Shown piece by piece: positions 32,644 through 44,395 of a stretch of 64,000 bases of DNA. The position numbers were made by a program, and so were the translations under genes. Below the pieces are notes generated by a model that saw only the letters and a list, made by a program, of their open reading frames with translations, was not told where the DNA came from and did no database searches. The stretch is from Taxawa tesnikishii (nom. ined.) (lineage: Eukaryota > Ascomycota > Dothideomycetes > Dothideales), in the NCBI GenBank assembly GCA_030247885.1, contig JAPDRO010000003.1, positions 806,001 through 870,000 of the forward strand, read 5' to 3'. Numbering within the stretch: position 1 is the first letter of the stretch; the number at the start of each line of letters is the position of its first letter.

Positions 32644-34824
32644 ATGACCGACTTTTCTTTCCGTGCAGACTTGCACGAGGAGCTACACAATGACCGCAAA
32701 ATCGTGGCCGATCCTCACCAGCCACAGGTCGAGCTTCAGCCGTTCGATGGGACATCGTCCTCGAGCGCATCCACCAAAGTGTCGGACCTCGACGGTACAC
32801 CGGATGCTGCAAACAAGCGTGATTCTGCTTTAAGCGGACTGGCTGGCAATGCATCCGACAAACCGAAACGATCAGGACTATCAAAGCGAAAGAGAGCGAG
32901 AAAGCTTGGCCACGACGCAAAGGAAAAGACCAAGCGCATCCTGCATCTTGGCAAGGCCGAAAACCTGGGAGACAATGAGGACGACATTGAGGGCAATCCC
33001 CGCCAGGCCATCGACGATGACCCAGCCTTCGATCCCTCAAAACTTACCGGCCAGAAGCATGTAAACGCGGGAAGCACAGCAGATAAAGCTTTGGGTACCC
33101 TGAAAGCTTCTGCAAAGGCTGTCATCAACCCGCGGAGCGCGGCCAAGAGAAAGGCTGCGACAAAGGTTGCTGTCCAGGATCGGCCATACCTTTCCCAAGA
33201 GAACGACCTGGAATATCTGCAGGCGCATGAGGATCTATCAAAGGCCAAATCTTCGGCCGCCAGCTCGGATGAGACTGATGAGGAAGAAGAAATCGACGTT
33301 GAAGAGACAAGGAACAAGGTGCAGGCGCTTGACGCCCTTCGTGAGAGCAGAAAGGTTGCATGGATGACTGGGAGGCATATGTATAGGGCGCGAGTTATAC
33401 CGAAAGTCGACTTGGAACCTCCACACCGTGAAGACTTCTACGTCTGCGACAAGGACACCGGACGGCGGCACTTCGACAGGCGCGGGTACTTTCTTGCGTG
33501 CGGTAGATATGAACTGAAAAGCCTCGCCATCAACAACATGGGCGATGTTGATTACGCTAGCCAGCCGCCTTTCGACCGAGATGCCGTCTTGCAGTACGTG
33601 GAGCGCATTTTGATTGCTTCTTCGCCGTGGCAATCCTGGTTTTCTGACCTTCGTAAACTCTATCGCTGGGAGGATCCTGCCAGAACACGCAAGTGGGCCG
33701 TCATCTGGTTTCTCGTGTGGTACATGGACTTCATCATGACGTTTATCCTGATGTACACTGCCTACATCGTTCTCGAGAATAAGTACGCCTCAAAGAAGGT
33801 GGAGGACCTGAGAGAATCCTACGAGCGTGCGATGGACGGGAATACCAGGACTTTCAAGTTCAATGAGCTTATCAACAGACATGGCTCCGACAAATGGATC
33901 GATCCGTTGATCGAGGAATTGGGCCCCATCGTGCAACTTCAACTTGCCGACATGGCCGACTTCCTGGAGATATTGCACAACTTTTACGACTGGAAGGTCC
34001 CTGAAAAGACGTGGGCTACTCTTTTCTGGTTTGCCTGTGCCGTATCGATCGGAATCCTCACGCCGTCCGGCTACAGTTGGAAGATCGTTTACATGTTCTG
34101 TTACCTCTCCTTCTTCCTTTCCAGGCCCATAGCGAGCAAACAACCGCAGTACCGCCACGTTGTCAACGCCTTGAGATGGATCTTCTGGGAGATTCCCACG
34201 GAACCGCAATGGTCGATGATGTACTTGCGGAAGAAAGCACAGGAGACACGGTCGAAGCTCATCGAGAAGCAAGTTGCGAAGACCGATGAGGAAGACCTAA
34301 GCGGTGCCGCTCCGGACGGCTACATCGGCTCCTTGCACGTGCCCGACATAACGCGTACAGGACCCGCGCTCGAGCCCGACGCAGACGACGACAGTGACGG
34401 TGCCAGCTGGCACACTGCTGATTCTTCGACAAGCATCTTTGGAGGAATGGACATCATGTCCTTCCGTTGTCGGGTTACAGGCACCCAGGGAAGACTGATC
34501 ATCTACTCGGATGGCTTACGCTTCGTCCGTTCAGCTCCGTTCGCCTCGATGCGCAAAGAGTTGTGGCGACATCCGTGGCGAGATCTGTTCGAGATACAGA
34601 AGATCAACTCCAGCCCCATGTCCAAGGTGATGACGGTACAAGGGATGAAGTTGAGATTCGTCGACGGAAGTACGGTCGAGCTGCAGAGTGTCCACGGCAG
34701 GGACAAAGCGTTCAACAGCATCATCGGGTTCTCTGGCCTGCAGCTGCAGATCCTGCAGCCACACATGGACGAAGATAGCAGCGGTGATCGGACGGCGCAT
34801 GATGGCGATAAGCCCTTTGATTGA
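32644..34824 (+). CDS. GRAMD4-like membrane protein with C-terminal GRAM domain
   Basis: A single exon of 726 aa. The N-terminal 230 residues are charged and low complexity, with a Lys/Arg cluster (SKRKRARK) and an acidic run (DETDEEEEID). A conserved middle region (WMTGRHMYRARV, RRGYFLACGRYEL, VERILIASSPWQSW) follows. A hydrophobic segment at about 349-376 (WFLVWYMDFIMTFILMY) and a pair at about 457-500 should span or enter a membrane. The C-terminal GRAM domain (about 600-705: SFRCRVTGTQGRLIIYSDGLRFVRS..WRDLFEI) is a PH-like lipid-binding fold. The layout resembles GRAMD4 and the fungal DUF3292-type proteins. An endomembrane or contact-site role is likely but inferred. Confidence 0.85.
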   Translation: MTDFSFRADLHEELHNDRKIVADPHQPQVELQPFDGTSSSSASTKVSDLDGTPDAANKRDSALSGLAGNASDKPKRSGLSKRKRARKLGHDAKEKTKRILHLGKAENLGDNEDDIEGNPRQAIDDDPAFDPSKLTGQKHVNAGSTADKALGTLKASAKAVINPRSAAKRKAATKVAVQDRPYLSQENDLEYLQAHEDLSKAKSSAASSDETDEEEEIDVEETRNKVQALDALRESRKVAWMTGRHMYRARVIPKVDLEPPHREDFYVCDKDTGRRHFDRRGYFLACGRYELKSLAINNMGDVDYASQPPFDRDAVLQYVERILIASSPWQSWFSDLRKLYRWEDPARTRKWAVIWFLVWYMDFIMTFILMYTAYIVLENKYASKKVEDLRESYERAMDGNTRTFKFNELINRHGSDKWIDPLIEELGPIVQLQLADMADFLEILHNFYDWKVPEKTWATLFWFACAVSIGILTPSGYSWKIVYMFCYLSFFLSRPIASKQPQYRHVVNALRWIFWEIPTEPQWSMMYLRKKAQETRSKLIEKQVAKTDEEDLSGAAPDGYIGSLHVPDITRTGPALEPDADDDSDGASWHTADSSTSIFGGMDIMSFRCRVTGTQGRLIIYSDGLRFVRSAPFASMRKELWRHPWRDLFEIQKINSSPMSKVMTVQGMKLRFVDGSTVELQSVHGRDKAFNSIIGFSGLQLQILQPHMDEDSSGDRTAHDGDKPFD

Positions 34825-36295
34825 TTTGGTTTTTCTGTTTTTTCAGCGTTAGATACCTCTCAATGCAAGTCTGATTTCCTTACATAACGAAGGTGCGCAT
34901 AAACAAAGCGTGTTTATGCGGGTTGTTTCAATAGATTCGAGGCGTTGTGCGCCAACCGTCTGGTATATCGGAGGATTGGCCGTATCGTGTGTGCATATTA
35001 CCGTTGTAACGCTGATGAAGTGCAACGGTGGCTGCTCGTAAGCTTCTTTTCCCATGTTGCATTGCCTTCTTGCCCGTGACCGTTTGTCGTGAGATTGGGT
35101 TCGTACCGAAAGGCGCGAGTTCGGGGTGGAATCTCACAACAGCGATAAACATGGCAGCAACCTGTGGTGCTGGCAGCAGGGGTTGATGTCATCGGAAGAC
35201 CACAACAAGCACTTGCTTTTTCTCGTGCATAGGCTCCGGGTTGCCAAGGAGAGTTGCGATGCGAGCTGGAGATGGATGGTGAAGCAGGCTGACGTGCTGG
35301 ACTGGACCGGACCGTGTCAAGACTTGCAACTCGTGGGACAGTTGATCTGCAGGGAAACAGGGCATGGGGACGGCCGTCAGCGACGATGAAAGAACGGACT
35401 GCAGAGCGTCCGAAAATGGGGGTGGGGGGGGTGCAGGATGAGAGATTAGGGACGGGGTCTCTTCCGGATCTGAACTCCACTCGCAGACGGTTTGGTAGGC
35501 GTGTTGCTGTAGCAAGCAGCATGGGCCGTTTCGTCTTTGGGGTAAAGATGTTCAGGAGAGCGCAGCGGCAGTCTGAGTAACGCACGCGGCTGCGAGTCGC
35601 GGGTGTCTCGCGTAGCGGTCTTTCTAGAACAGAAGGCCACTGCGGTCACTGCGGTCCCTGCGGTCGCGGCGGTCGCGGCGGTCACTGCGCTGCTCGGGCT
35701 TGCGTCTTGCTCATTTGCGGCGGTGCTGACCTGACCGAACACAGCCGGTTGATCGGCACGCGTTTTCTTTTTTTGGCTGTTAACACAGTCGGTGTATGCA
35801 GCTACGACTATGCGCAGGATGTGGTTTCTACACGCATGAGGCCCGAATGGAGCGACGTTCTTCCACGCATGCTTCTGAAGCTGCGTTCGATGCATGCGGC
35901 ATGCAAGCTGGCGATGTCATACATGGCCGTGTGCAGCGGATGCAAGCCAAGCTCGAGCGTGGCCCCGGTCCCTGCATCAATCCGGCAACAACCCGTCGAC
36001 GTAAACAGCTGTTGCTCGGTGCGACAGCCGAGATAGTAAACGTCCGTCGCGGTCTGAACGACCGACTACGAGACCTCCAGGCCCCGTGCAGACGACGAAC
36101 AATCTTCCAAAAGACTGTCCACTACGCAATGTGCCATTTTTATACATATACAACCCAACGCGCCCCTTGACACCTGATGCCATTGCCCCAATTGCTGTCT
36201 GGCCCGACCCCTGCAATCACTCCACAACACACCGTGCAGTCAACCACAGTGCGGTCAGGGACAGCGCAATGCATTCTGCTTTCGACGAGGCCGCA
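34825..36295. other. Intergenic region with a GC-rich minisatellite
   Basis: About 1.5 kb between two plus-strand genes. It contains the 9-bp repeat array at 35638-35691 and a poly-G stretch near 35423. The last 200 bp before the kinase start are C/A-rich leader-like sequence. A 149-codon minus-strand frame across the array is Ala/Thr-repetitive only because of the repeat, and I do not accept it as a gene. Confidence 0.4.
35638..35691. repeat. 9-bp minisatellite, six units
   Basis: Six successive 9-mers of the form CACTGCGGT or CGCGGCGGT run from 35638 to 35691: two identical CACTGCGGT, one CCCTGCGGT, two CGCGGCGGT and one CACTGCGCT. Confidence 0.8.
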
Positions 36296-38644
36296 ATGGC
36301 CGACGACTACGAAGTGCTCGAAGAGCTGGGCAGTATGTGTAGCCTTGCTGTTGCTTGCGATATGGCCCGCTGACAAGACCATCAGGTGGAAGCTTCGGTG
36401 TCGTCTACAAAGCCGTTGAGAGGGCCACGGGTGACCTTGTCGCCATCAAGCATGTACGAACGCAACTCGCTTCCGTTACCGTGCCCGGAACGAACCTAAC
36501 AACCGGTGCAGATCGATCTGGAGGGCAGCGATGACGATATCAGAGAAATACAACAAGAGATCTCGCTGCTGAGCACGTGCTCGAGTGACCACATCACCAG
36601 ATACAAAGCGAGCTTCGTCCGGGGAGTCAAGCTATGGATTGTCATGGAATACCTGGGCGGAGGATCTTGTCTGGATCTGGTAGGCCCAAGGTGACGATCC
36701 CACTCATCGATACCGGGCTGACGAGCGCTGCAGCTGAAACCGGGTCCTTTCGCCGAAGCGCACATAGCTATCGTCATGCGTGAGCTGCTCCATGGTCTAG
36801 ACTACCTCCACAGCACCGGCAAGATCCATCGCGACATCAAAGCCGCCAATATCTTGCTATCAACAGATGGCAAGGTCAAAATTGCAGATTTCGGTGTAGC
36901 GGCACAGTTGACGAACATCAAATCGCAGCGTCTGACGTTCGTTGGAACACCGTTCTGGATGGCGCCCGAGGTCATACAAGAGGCAGGATATGATTTCAAG
37001 GCGGACATTTGGAGTTTGGGAATCACGGCCATGGAGCTTGCAATGGGCGAACCACCACACAGCGATGTGCATCCCATGAAGGTGCTGTTCCTCATCCCGA
37101 AGGAGAAGCCGCCCAGACTGGAGGGTGCGAACTGGAGCAACGACTTCAAAGACTTCGTCGCCAAATGCCTGATGAAGGAGCCAGAGCACAGACTTACAGC
37201 CAAGGCCTTGTTGAAGCACAGATTCGTACAACGAGCCGGAAAGGTGGAGACGCTCAGGGCGCTGGTCGACAAGTCACGGAAGTTTGATGGGACGAACGAG
37301 AAGCTTGAACGGTTACGCTATTACGAAGAGACACTGTCAGTATCACCGACTTGGATCCTGCAAACGAAGGCTAACCCTCGCAGACGTGAAATGAATGCCC
37401 CCGCAGACGACGATTGGGTATTCGACACCATCAAACCCGGTACCGTCCGCCAACCACCAATACCCAAGCAGACCATCAAGCGACGGAAGCTCTCTCGGAT
37501 ACCGTCGGACGACGGTGCAGACAACGCAAGCGCTATACTTCAGCAACTGGATCTCAACGCTGCACCGTTGATGGGTTCGCCAGGCTACACACCTGACCGA
37601 TCGACCACCATTCGTACGCCAAAGCCTTACATACAATCACCGACTCAACAACGGAGATCGTCCGCCATCACCGCTCGGAAGGTTTCAGCAACGCCCACAG
37701 CCCGTCGCGTCAGCCGTCAAGTATCAGGTTCCACGCCGACCGCTCGTCGCGTTTCCCAACAAGCCAAGCAACCGCTGGGCCTGGACATGTCCTTCGGCAA
37801 CGGCACGTCGACCGTACGACAGTTCAGGCGCGTGTCATCCGCAAACCAGAAGGACCAATCAGCTTTCTACTCATCACCCATGGAGCCTCCACAGCCCATT
37901 CGGGAAGAAGTCCGCGTGGATTCCGATGCAGAGAACCAACCTCCCCTCCGCGTCCCAATCGAGACAAAGCTACCCACGCCGGCCGTTCCCGTAACCAAGG
38001 AAGCAATCTTGGGCCGGCGGGCTTACGTGAAGTGCATCGACCCTGCCTTCCAAGAGTGCCACGCCTCAACGGCGGAGCGTGCAAAGCGCGACGCCCTATC
38101 CCGAGTGGCGGAAGCCTGGAGCGAACTGGACTCGACGGATCCGGAAGGCGAGCTGCTCCTCCTGAAAGCGCTCTTCGAGCGGGTGCAAGCGGACCCGAAG
38201 CTCGCGGCGCAGGTGATGCCGCAGCGCGTCGTGAACGCGCAGCTCGCGTCGCTGCGCCTGCCGCACGCGCCACCGCTCCTGCTCGCGCCCCCGCCCTCGC
38301 CCTCGCCCGGCAAGAAGAAGCCCTCGATCGCTTCGGCGTCGGAGCGAGAGGTCTCGCCTACGAGGTCGACGGCCTCTTCCTCCACCCTGCTGACGACGCC
38401 GACGTCCAGCCCGCAGAAGAGGGATGGCACGCCCAGGCTCGTGCTCAACCCGCAAAACCCACATCTGAAGAGCCTCAGGAGGAAGCAGAGTCAGATAATG
38501 GAGGAGAAGAGAGCAGAGGAGAGGAGGCTGGAGGAGAAGCTGCCCGGGAAGGTCGAGCAGGGCATGGAGCACGTGGGTATGCTTGCCGACGTCCTCTACG
38601 GCCGCTGGACCGAGGGTTTGCGGGTCAGGTGGCCGATGAGCTGA
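36296..38644 (+). CDS. Ste20/GCK-type serine/threonine kinase (Sid1/MST-like)
   Basis: Four exons (36296-36332, 36386-36453, 36512-36679, 36734-38644) give 727 aa. The kinase domain starts at once (MADDYEVLEELGSGSFG). VAIKH carries Lys34, HRDIKAANIL has catalytic Asp125, DFG begins at Asp143, and GTPFWMAPEVI is the activation-segment end typical of the Ste20 family. The aligned KAANILL and the N-terminal position of the kinase mark the germinal-centre kinase branch (Sid1, MST-1, Sps1). These kinases act in the septation initiation/NDR pathway or polarity. A long basic Ser/Pro-rich tail (repeated TARRVS) precedes a conserved C-terminal helix region. A further ATG 27 bp upstream (36269) is in frame, but MADDYEVL is the family start. 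Intact. Confidence 0.92.
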
Positions 38645-39567
38645 GAGAGCGTGTGACGGCGTTCGAGCATCATGACGACTGACGGCCGTTGAAAAAAAGA
38701 TTCGAAACTCGTTTGTGCGTTTGTGCATAGCATGGTGTTTGGTGAGTCGGGCAGGCCGGGTCAGCCGGCTTCCTGTTTGTTCATCCATCGGGTTCTGGCC
38801 TGTTTGGGCATGCATCGGCAGGCGCACCGGAGGAGAGACTTCTTTTCGCTTCTTGTATTACTACCCTTTTTGTATGGCGGGCAGCTGGACTGCCGTTCTT
38901 TGTGACTGGTGAAGATTGGCAAACGCGGGAGGAGAGGCAGGCAAGCAAGGAAGTGTATATAGACATGGAATGACAAACGAACAAAGATTGAAGCAAGTGA
39001 AAAGGCAAAGAGGAACACCGCGAAGTCCCTGTGCAAGCCATCTCCGAATGTAAGAGTGAGTGCTTAGCCAATGCACTCAAGGACACTACTAGCATGCGCC
39101 GCCCGACGCGCTTTCTGAATGACATTCTGCTACTGTGCTTTTCGTCAGATAAGGTGAACAGTATTACGTACGTTATTATTTGTCTGTATCTGTCCTTGTC
39201 TTGATATAAACTTTCTCCCGGAGCACACTCCGCTCCTCAGAGGCGAGATCGACGCGTCCCCTCCCCTTTAGTGTCCAAGATGTTGCCATTAACAAAACTC
39301 GAAAGAGGCCGCTTTTCACCGCGCCAATGCTGGAAATGCTCGACCAAGGTAACTTGGTACCTCGGAATTGATGCCGGCCGCCCGCCCGTATTTTTCCGTA
39401 GCCCATGCGTCGTTCGATAAGGAGGAAAAGGTAAACGCCATTCATACCATGTGCCTTCAGGCAACCATCCATGCAGTATGCATCCCGTAATCCGAGCTGA
39501 TAACCGGAACAACCGTAAAGGCAGGCTTATCTTCGACGCTTCGATAAACCGAGAATGGATGAGCTAT
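38645..39567. other. Intergenic, convergent 3' ends
   Basis: 923 bp between the ends of the kinase (plus) and NmrA-like (minus) genes. Nothing beyond 3' UTR sequence is supported. Several short overlapping frames are not gene-like. Confidence 0.4.
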
Positions 39568-40796
39568 TTAGCAACTGCCCACGAAGAAGTCGCCTGCTGC
39601 GCCTTCAGGGTGATGCCGCGGGGTTCTTATGCCCGGAGTGTTCAAGGGCGTCCATGCGGGGGTCTGTGGCCGAGTCGCGGAATTACTTTCCGTGTCTGCA
39701 TCACCTTCCTTCTCCACAAACATCTCGTCCCCGCCCTCGTCCATCCACGTCAGTCCGTTGGCGGCCTCCTCAACGGGGAATACCTCACGTGCATACTCTT
39801 CAATGCCCCGGTAGCCCTCCCAGAGACTGCGCGCTTCTTGCGGGTATTCCAGGTCAGGGCCAAAGTAGGGAACGCGCTTCTCTCCCAGGGTTTCTTGCAG
39901 GCACTCAAGGTGCTCGCGGTATCCACTTGGTACCGAAACCGCAATCTGAATGGGGCCGTGGACGTAGTGCACCGGCCTGCCCACACCGCGCGCAAACCGT
40001 GAGCAGACTTGGAGCGGCGTAAGGCGCTCGAACGCAAGCGTGACGCTGCAATTGCCTGTCAGTCTCGTTGGAGAAACGTGAATGAATGGCATCATGTGGT
40101 CACATGTGGATGCATGTATCGCTGTGTAATGAGACCTGTCCGAACTTACCGTTGGCCTTTCCAAGCGTTTGGTCCCATTTTGAAAATCTGTAGCAATGCT
40201 GGACCCACGTCATGCTCCGCGTCTAGCCAAGGCAACGGATCCTTTGGGTGAAAGGGTGCTTGCCATACAAAGCTACCATCCGGTTGAAGCTCCATCCGGA
40301 AAAGAGGGTATGGCAGGGAAGTGAAGTTGTTGTTGTAGATGCCTGTGTAAACAAATGTTGCGGGGATCCCTATCTGGCGCACGTAGTTCTCCACGGCAAA
40401 CTTCTGCGCCCACAGGGGCAGTGCCCTGTAATTAGGGTTGAATATAGAGTGATCCGGCATGGAAGAGTAGATGTAATGGACAACTCCAGCTTTCTTGGCG
40501 GCGTCTGCGCAAGCACGGCCGATCGCTACCTCGTCTCCCCAGTGAGTCGTGTTGACGAAGGCCATCCGGGCACCGCGGAAGAGATTGTCCAGGAAGGGCT
40601 GGAGAACCGCCTTGGGCTGTGTGAGATCGCCTTCAATAAGCTCGACATTTGGCAAAGCGGCCAGTTCGTCTGCCACCAGACCTTCGTGTGCGCGGACTTG
40701 AGCTCTGACATGCCAACCCACAGCAGAGGCGACACGAACAAACGAGGCAGTCTGCCGCCCAGTGGAGTTGATAGTCACCACAACCTTGGTCGGCAT
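39568..40796 (-). CDS. NmrA-like family NAD(P)-binding protein
   Basis: Two exons (40796-40150, 40045-39568) give 374 aa. The N-terminus VVVTINSTGRQTASFVRVA is a Rossmann start in which the usual GATGxxG reads NSTGRQ. LIEGDLTQP, FVNTTHWGDE, HYIYSSMPDHS and KFAVENYVRQIG follow, as in NmrA/HSCARG-type atypical short-chain reductases. The junction joins KGQR to VTLAFERLTP, using the acceptor 7 nt inside the first CAG; the other acceptor breaks the frame. Family members sense NADP redox state (NmrA binds the GATA factor AreA) or act as isoflavone-type reductases. The start could be 12 nt further upstream (40808). The C-terminal 60 residues are acidic, then Pro/Thr-rich. Confidence 0.85.
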
Positions 40797-41003
40797 GAGG
40801 AGCGGCATGCCACGTGATTGAGGGCTGAGCGGCGCGGTAGTTCTAAGGAACAATGCCGGGTGGTAAAAGGGGGGGAGGGGGTGGGGGGCAAAAGAAGGGT
40901 CTGAGGCTTGCGTTTATGTTCGAGGAACTGTTTTCGGCAGACGTTCCGTAGCGCAGGAAGATGAGGTATTAAAAGGCGCAAGCGAAGCAGACTGGTCCAA
41001 GGA

Positions 41004-41024
41004 AGCGGTCAGCGGTCAGCGGCC
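41004..41024. repeat. 7-bp tandem repeat AGCGGTC x3
   Basis: AGCGGTC AGCGGTC AGCGGCC in direct succession, about 210 bp upstream of the NmrA-like start codon. Confidence 0.75.
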
Positions 41025-41226
41025 AGAAGTTTACGATAACGCGTTGTGCAGGTGAGGAAGGCGCAATGAAGTCGATGCACGAGTTGCACGAGTTGCAGCA
41101 GATTGGGTGCGACGTCCGGATGATTTCCCGGCGGCTCCAGAGGGCACTAGGCAGGTCTTGTACGAAAGCTGGACTCGGTTGGTTGCGGTTCGGCGATTCA
41201 GAGAAAAACGTGGGATTTTTGTGGGG

Positions 41227-41254
41227 AAGCCTGAAGCCTGAAGCCTGAGGCCTG
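41227..41254. repeat. 7-bp tandem repeat AAGCCTG x4
   Basis: Three exact AAGCCTG units and one AGGCCTG, 28 bp in total. It is in register with the next 7-bp array, which starts exactly 56 bp later. Confidence 0.75.
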
Positions 41255-41282
41255 CTGCAAAGAAAAGACCCGGCGGCGGTAC

Positions 41283-41310
41283 AAGGTGCAAGGCGCAAGG
41301 TGCAAGATGC
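41283..41310. repeat. 7-bp tandem repeat AAGGTGC x4
   Basis: Units AAGGTGC, AAGGCGC, AAGGTGC and AAGATGC in succession. Same period and register as the array at 41227. Confidence 0.75.
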
Positions 41311-42480
41311 AAGAACGGGACCCTCACACGATTGAGCCGACCAGGGAAGCGGGCACCTGCACCTGATATGTCGTGGCCGTGGGTGATGGTAGAACAGCAG
41401 TGTACGCAGCGAGTGGCTCCCGCTACCAAGACACTACGTGTACCTTACTGGTGGCTGCCGCGCGAGAGAGGGGAAAAGAAGACAGGCGGGGAGAGGGCCG
41501 CCGTGAGTGAGGGTGCGTGGTGAGGGTTGGCTGGAGCGGTTACGGTGAGTTGTGTACTGTCGGGACATGCGTGTGGGAAAGCGGCCAGGCCGGGACAGGC
41601 GAGTGCGAGTTATTGCGAAATGGGCCAGCACTCGTTGGTGCTACTTTACTTGGTTGGGGGAGGTGTGCGTGCGGCGCGGCATCTGCTGGCATGGCCATGG
41701 TATGCTGGCCATCAGCGATGAGAAGATTTTTAGGCATTCGGCCCCTGCTACGACACAGTTTTCTCATTCTTGTGCGACTGAAGGCCGTGAAGCAGCCAGA
41801 CCGGAGCGCAGAGCGCAGGCGAGACATAAAATTTACCTAATGGTGCGGACCGAGTACGTCAGAATCAGCGGACCGTTTAGCAAGAGAAACACATGCACAG
41901 GGCCAGAGGAACGCGGGTTTTTGCCTACCACGTCAGCGGGCACGATACGAAACGAGAAACGCGCATGTTTCGTGATCCAAATTGCGCTCGGAGGAGCAAG
42001 GGAAGTAGTCAGATACCAAAGGATAAGCCAGTGGCAGATAGTGCTAAGGGAAAAAGCCTTTGAAATGCCAGGCCACGTCCAGTCGGGTGCCGCTAACGAC
42101 ACCACCGGGCAACCCCAAATGCCATCATACCGCAGCCGCAGCTTTTGCGGGGAAGCAGACCAGTGTGGCAGTGACCAGTCGGCGCTGCCCAATCGCAGCC
42201 TTTTGCGCGCGCTGTTCAAGCCTTCTGCGGGAGAGGGGAGGAGGCAGCATGGCCTTGTCTCTTTCGCGGTTGAGGGAGCGGGCTTTCGCTTGCTTGCAGA
42301 CATGCGGAGGATTCCGTTTGGCACTGCGCCGCACTGCACTGCACTCTGCGTCCTGCGGGCAGATCCTCCGCAGGCCTGACACACGTTCACATCATTCGTG
42401 GTTTGTTGATCACCCTGAGTGCATCTCCGCGGACAGGGACGTGACACAACGTGACGCATATAATACCACTCGCCCTGTAC

Positions 42481-42514
42481 CACCACCACCACCACCACCG
42501 CCACCACCACCCCA
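42481..42514. repeat. CAC/CCA microsatellite
   Basis: A (CAC)n trinucleotide run interrupted once by CCG. On the minus strand it would encode poly-Val/Gly in an unsupported frame. Confidence 0.85.
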
Positions 42515-44395
42515 AGTTGCAGTCTTGTTGTAGAGGCGAACTGCGTGCAGGTGAGCCACTGTCGTGGTCGCTCAACAGACCGTGCTGCCAAGCCTGTGCC
42601 CGCAGCTCGTCCCTCAATTGGCCCGGCGCACAATCACCAGTTTTTCAGTCGCAAACAGTCCAAGACCGAGTGTGTAGTGTAATAGCTCCATCTCGCCGCA
42701 TGGCCAAGCAATCCGGGTTGACATGGAAGTCCACCGCCACCATCGCGACCAGCAACCAGATCGCATGCTTGTGCATAATCACGCGGTACCCTGATGGATA
42801 CCGGTGGGCCAGCCGGCGTCAGGGAAAAAGGAGGAGATGAACTCCGACTAGATCTCTAAAGGAAGGTGGTAGCGCTTACCGACTTCTGTAGTACTTGGTG
42901 TGGCCGAGAATATGATGGGCGCCCCATTTTGGGTGTAGCCCGCTCCATTATACGCTTAGCGACCGATACGACCTTCCTCGGATAAGGAAGCTGTTCCGTT
43001 TAGAGGAGGAAGCGTACCGCTACCGCCATACCCATTGGCGGTCCAATACCCACACGGCCATGCCAAGTATTCTATGTACCCCATCAGAAGCCGGCCGATC
43101 TCTACCTGCCCCATTTCATCGTCTCGCTCAAGTCCCGTGAGCTCGGGCCGTATCACGAGAGCATCTGTCGTATGGTACAAGTGTCGCTCGGCCGCATCGT
43201 GAAGGGCATTATCCACCACCGAGCAGACTACGAGTAATTATCAAGTAACTATCGAGTAAGAACACGGCTCGGCAGGCATGGATGGGTAGAAGCAAGCCAT
43301 ATCGTCGGACACATCCATCCAGCCGGTACCATTACGCATGCGATGCACCATCATGTTCGCGAATGGTGCGATCACGCCGACCACACGTGGCGTTGCAGAA
43401 GCAATCAGCAAGGCCACTTTTCCGCCAGCAGAAACTGTTGCTGTTCAGCCGACCCACACCAAATGCAGCAGCAGGACAGGTCTACAGAGGAACACGACCT
43501 ACCACGTTCTCGCCAGAGAAGTTTCTGTGGTTCGAGAGGAACATGAAATAAACAAAAGGCCTCGCACCCAGTCGCCGTGACTCTGCAAAGGAACATCGAC
43601 TGCCACGCTTCCCCAGGAAAGGATTCTATCATTTGGTTCGAACACCAATAGGCAACGAATGTCGTATCCGGTCCTTCTGTCTTGGTCTATCAATTGCCAT
43701 GTTTTCGCAACAGAATACCTATCATTCAGTCGAACCCGCAACATCAGAAGCAAACAAGAAGAGGGTTAGTCTCCAAAGACTTTGACGCGCCGCGTTCCTG
43801 CAAAAAACCCTCCTGTTGTTTAATCTGAACAACAAAAAGAAAAGAACATCTCAATACACGCGAATTGTTGCATGCTTTGGAAGTCTTCGTCTCACAAGGG
43901 ATGCACTACTGCAGCAGCGTTCTCTACAGAACCATGCATGTGTTGTCCAACCTACACATTCAAAGGCCTCAAAGCGACAACTTCCGAGACTTGGGTCAAA
44001 GAAGTGCCGCGACACAGAGGACAACAGACAGCTTACATAGCATGAGTCTCTCAAGACAGCCGTCAAACGCAAGCATAGTCGTACGGCCTGAGTCGGGACT
44101 TCATCCCTGCTCTAATTACATGGAGTGTTGTTCGAGATCAAGGCCAAAGTAACGGTACGAAATCCGGGTTGTCCTTTGTGGCGGCCTTCATTCTCACCAA
44201 CCCGCCAGCCTTCGCCACGACTTCTGGTTACTGTCTAGCCAAGACCGCATTATGAGGAAGGTCGAAACAAGACACAATCTTATATCAAGGAATGAACGAG
44301 AGATACGACGTCATGATATGTTTCCTGATATAGTGCGAGCCCAGCGGCCGCCAACTCCGTTTCTTCCACGGCGACTGAGTGGAAGACGTCGGAGA

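Larger units (their letters stand above)
40797..44395. other. Gene-poor 3.6-kb stretch with short tandem repeats
   Basis: The longest gap in the window. Reading frames up to 275 codons occur on both strands around 41.5-42.6 kb, but they overlap each other, have random composition and contain no family motif. Repeats listed separately lie at 41004-41024, 41227-41254, 41283-41310 and 42481-42514. I looked for transposon ends, polymerase or transposase motifs and tRNA boxes and saw none. The 3' end of the gene at 44396 and the promoter of the NmrA-like gene lie at the edges. Confidence 0.45.

Noticed and set aside
35446-35895. 149-codon minus-strand frame with Ala-Thr repeats
   Set aside because: The repeats are the direct translation of a 9-bp minisatellite, and the flanks are not protein-like.
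41552-42633. Overlapping 275- and 266-codon frames on opposite strands in the gene-poor region
   Set aside because: Random composition, mutual overlap, a poly-Val run caused by the CAC repeat, and no motif; probably chance frames in GC-rich DNA.
42890-42965. tRNA-like A box (TGGCCGAG) near 42900
   Set aside because: No B box (GGTTCGANTCC) follows at the right distance and no cloverleaf can be drawn by eye.
40797-44395. Degenerate transposon as explanation of the gene-poor stretch
   Set aside because: No terminal repeats, target-site duplication, transposase, reverse transcriptase or integrase motif could be seen, and base composition is not AT-rich as RIP-affected elements usually are.
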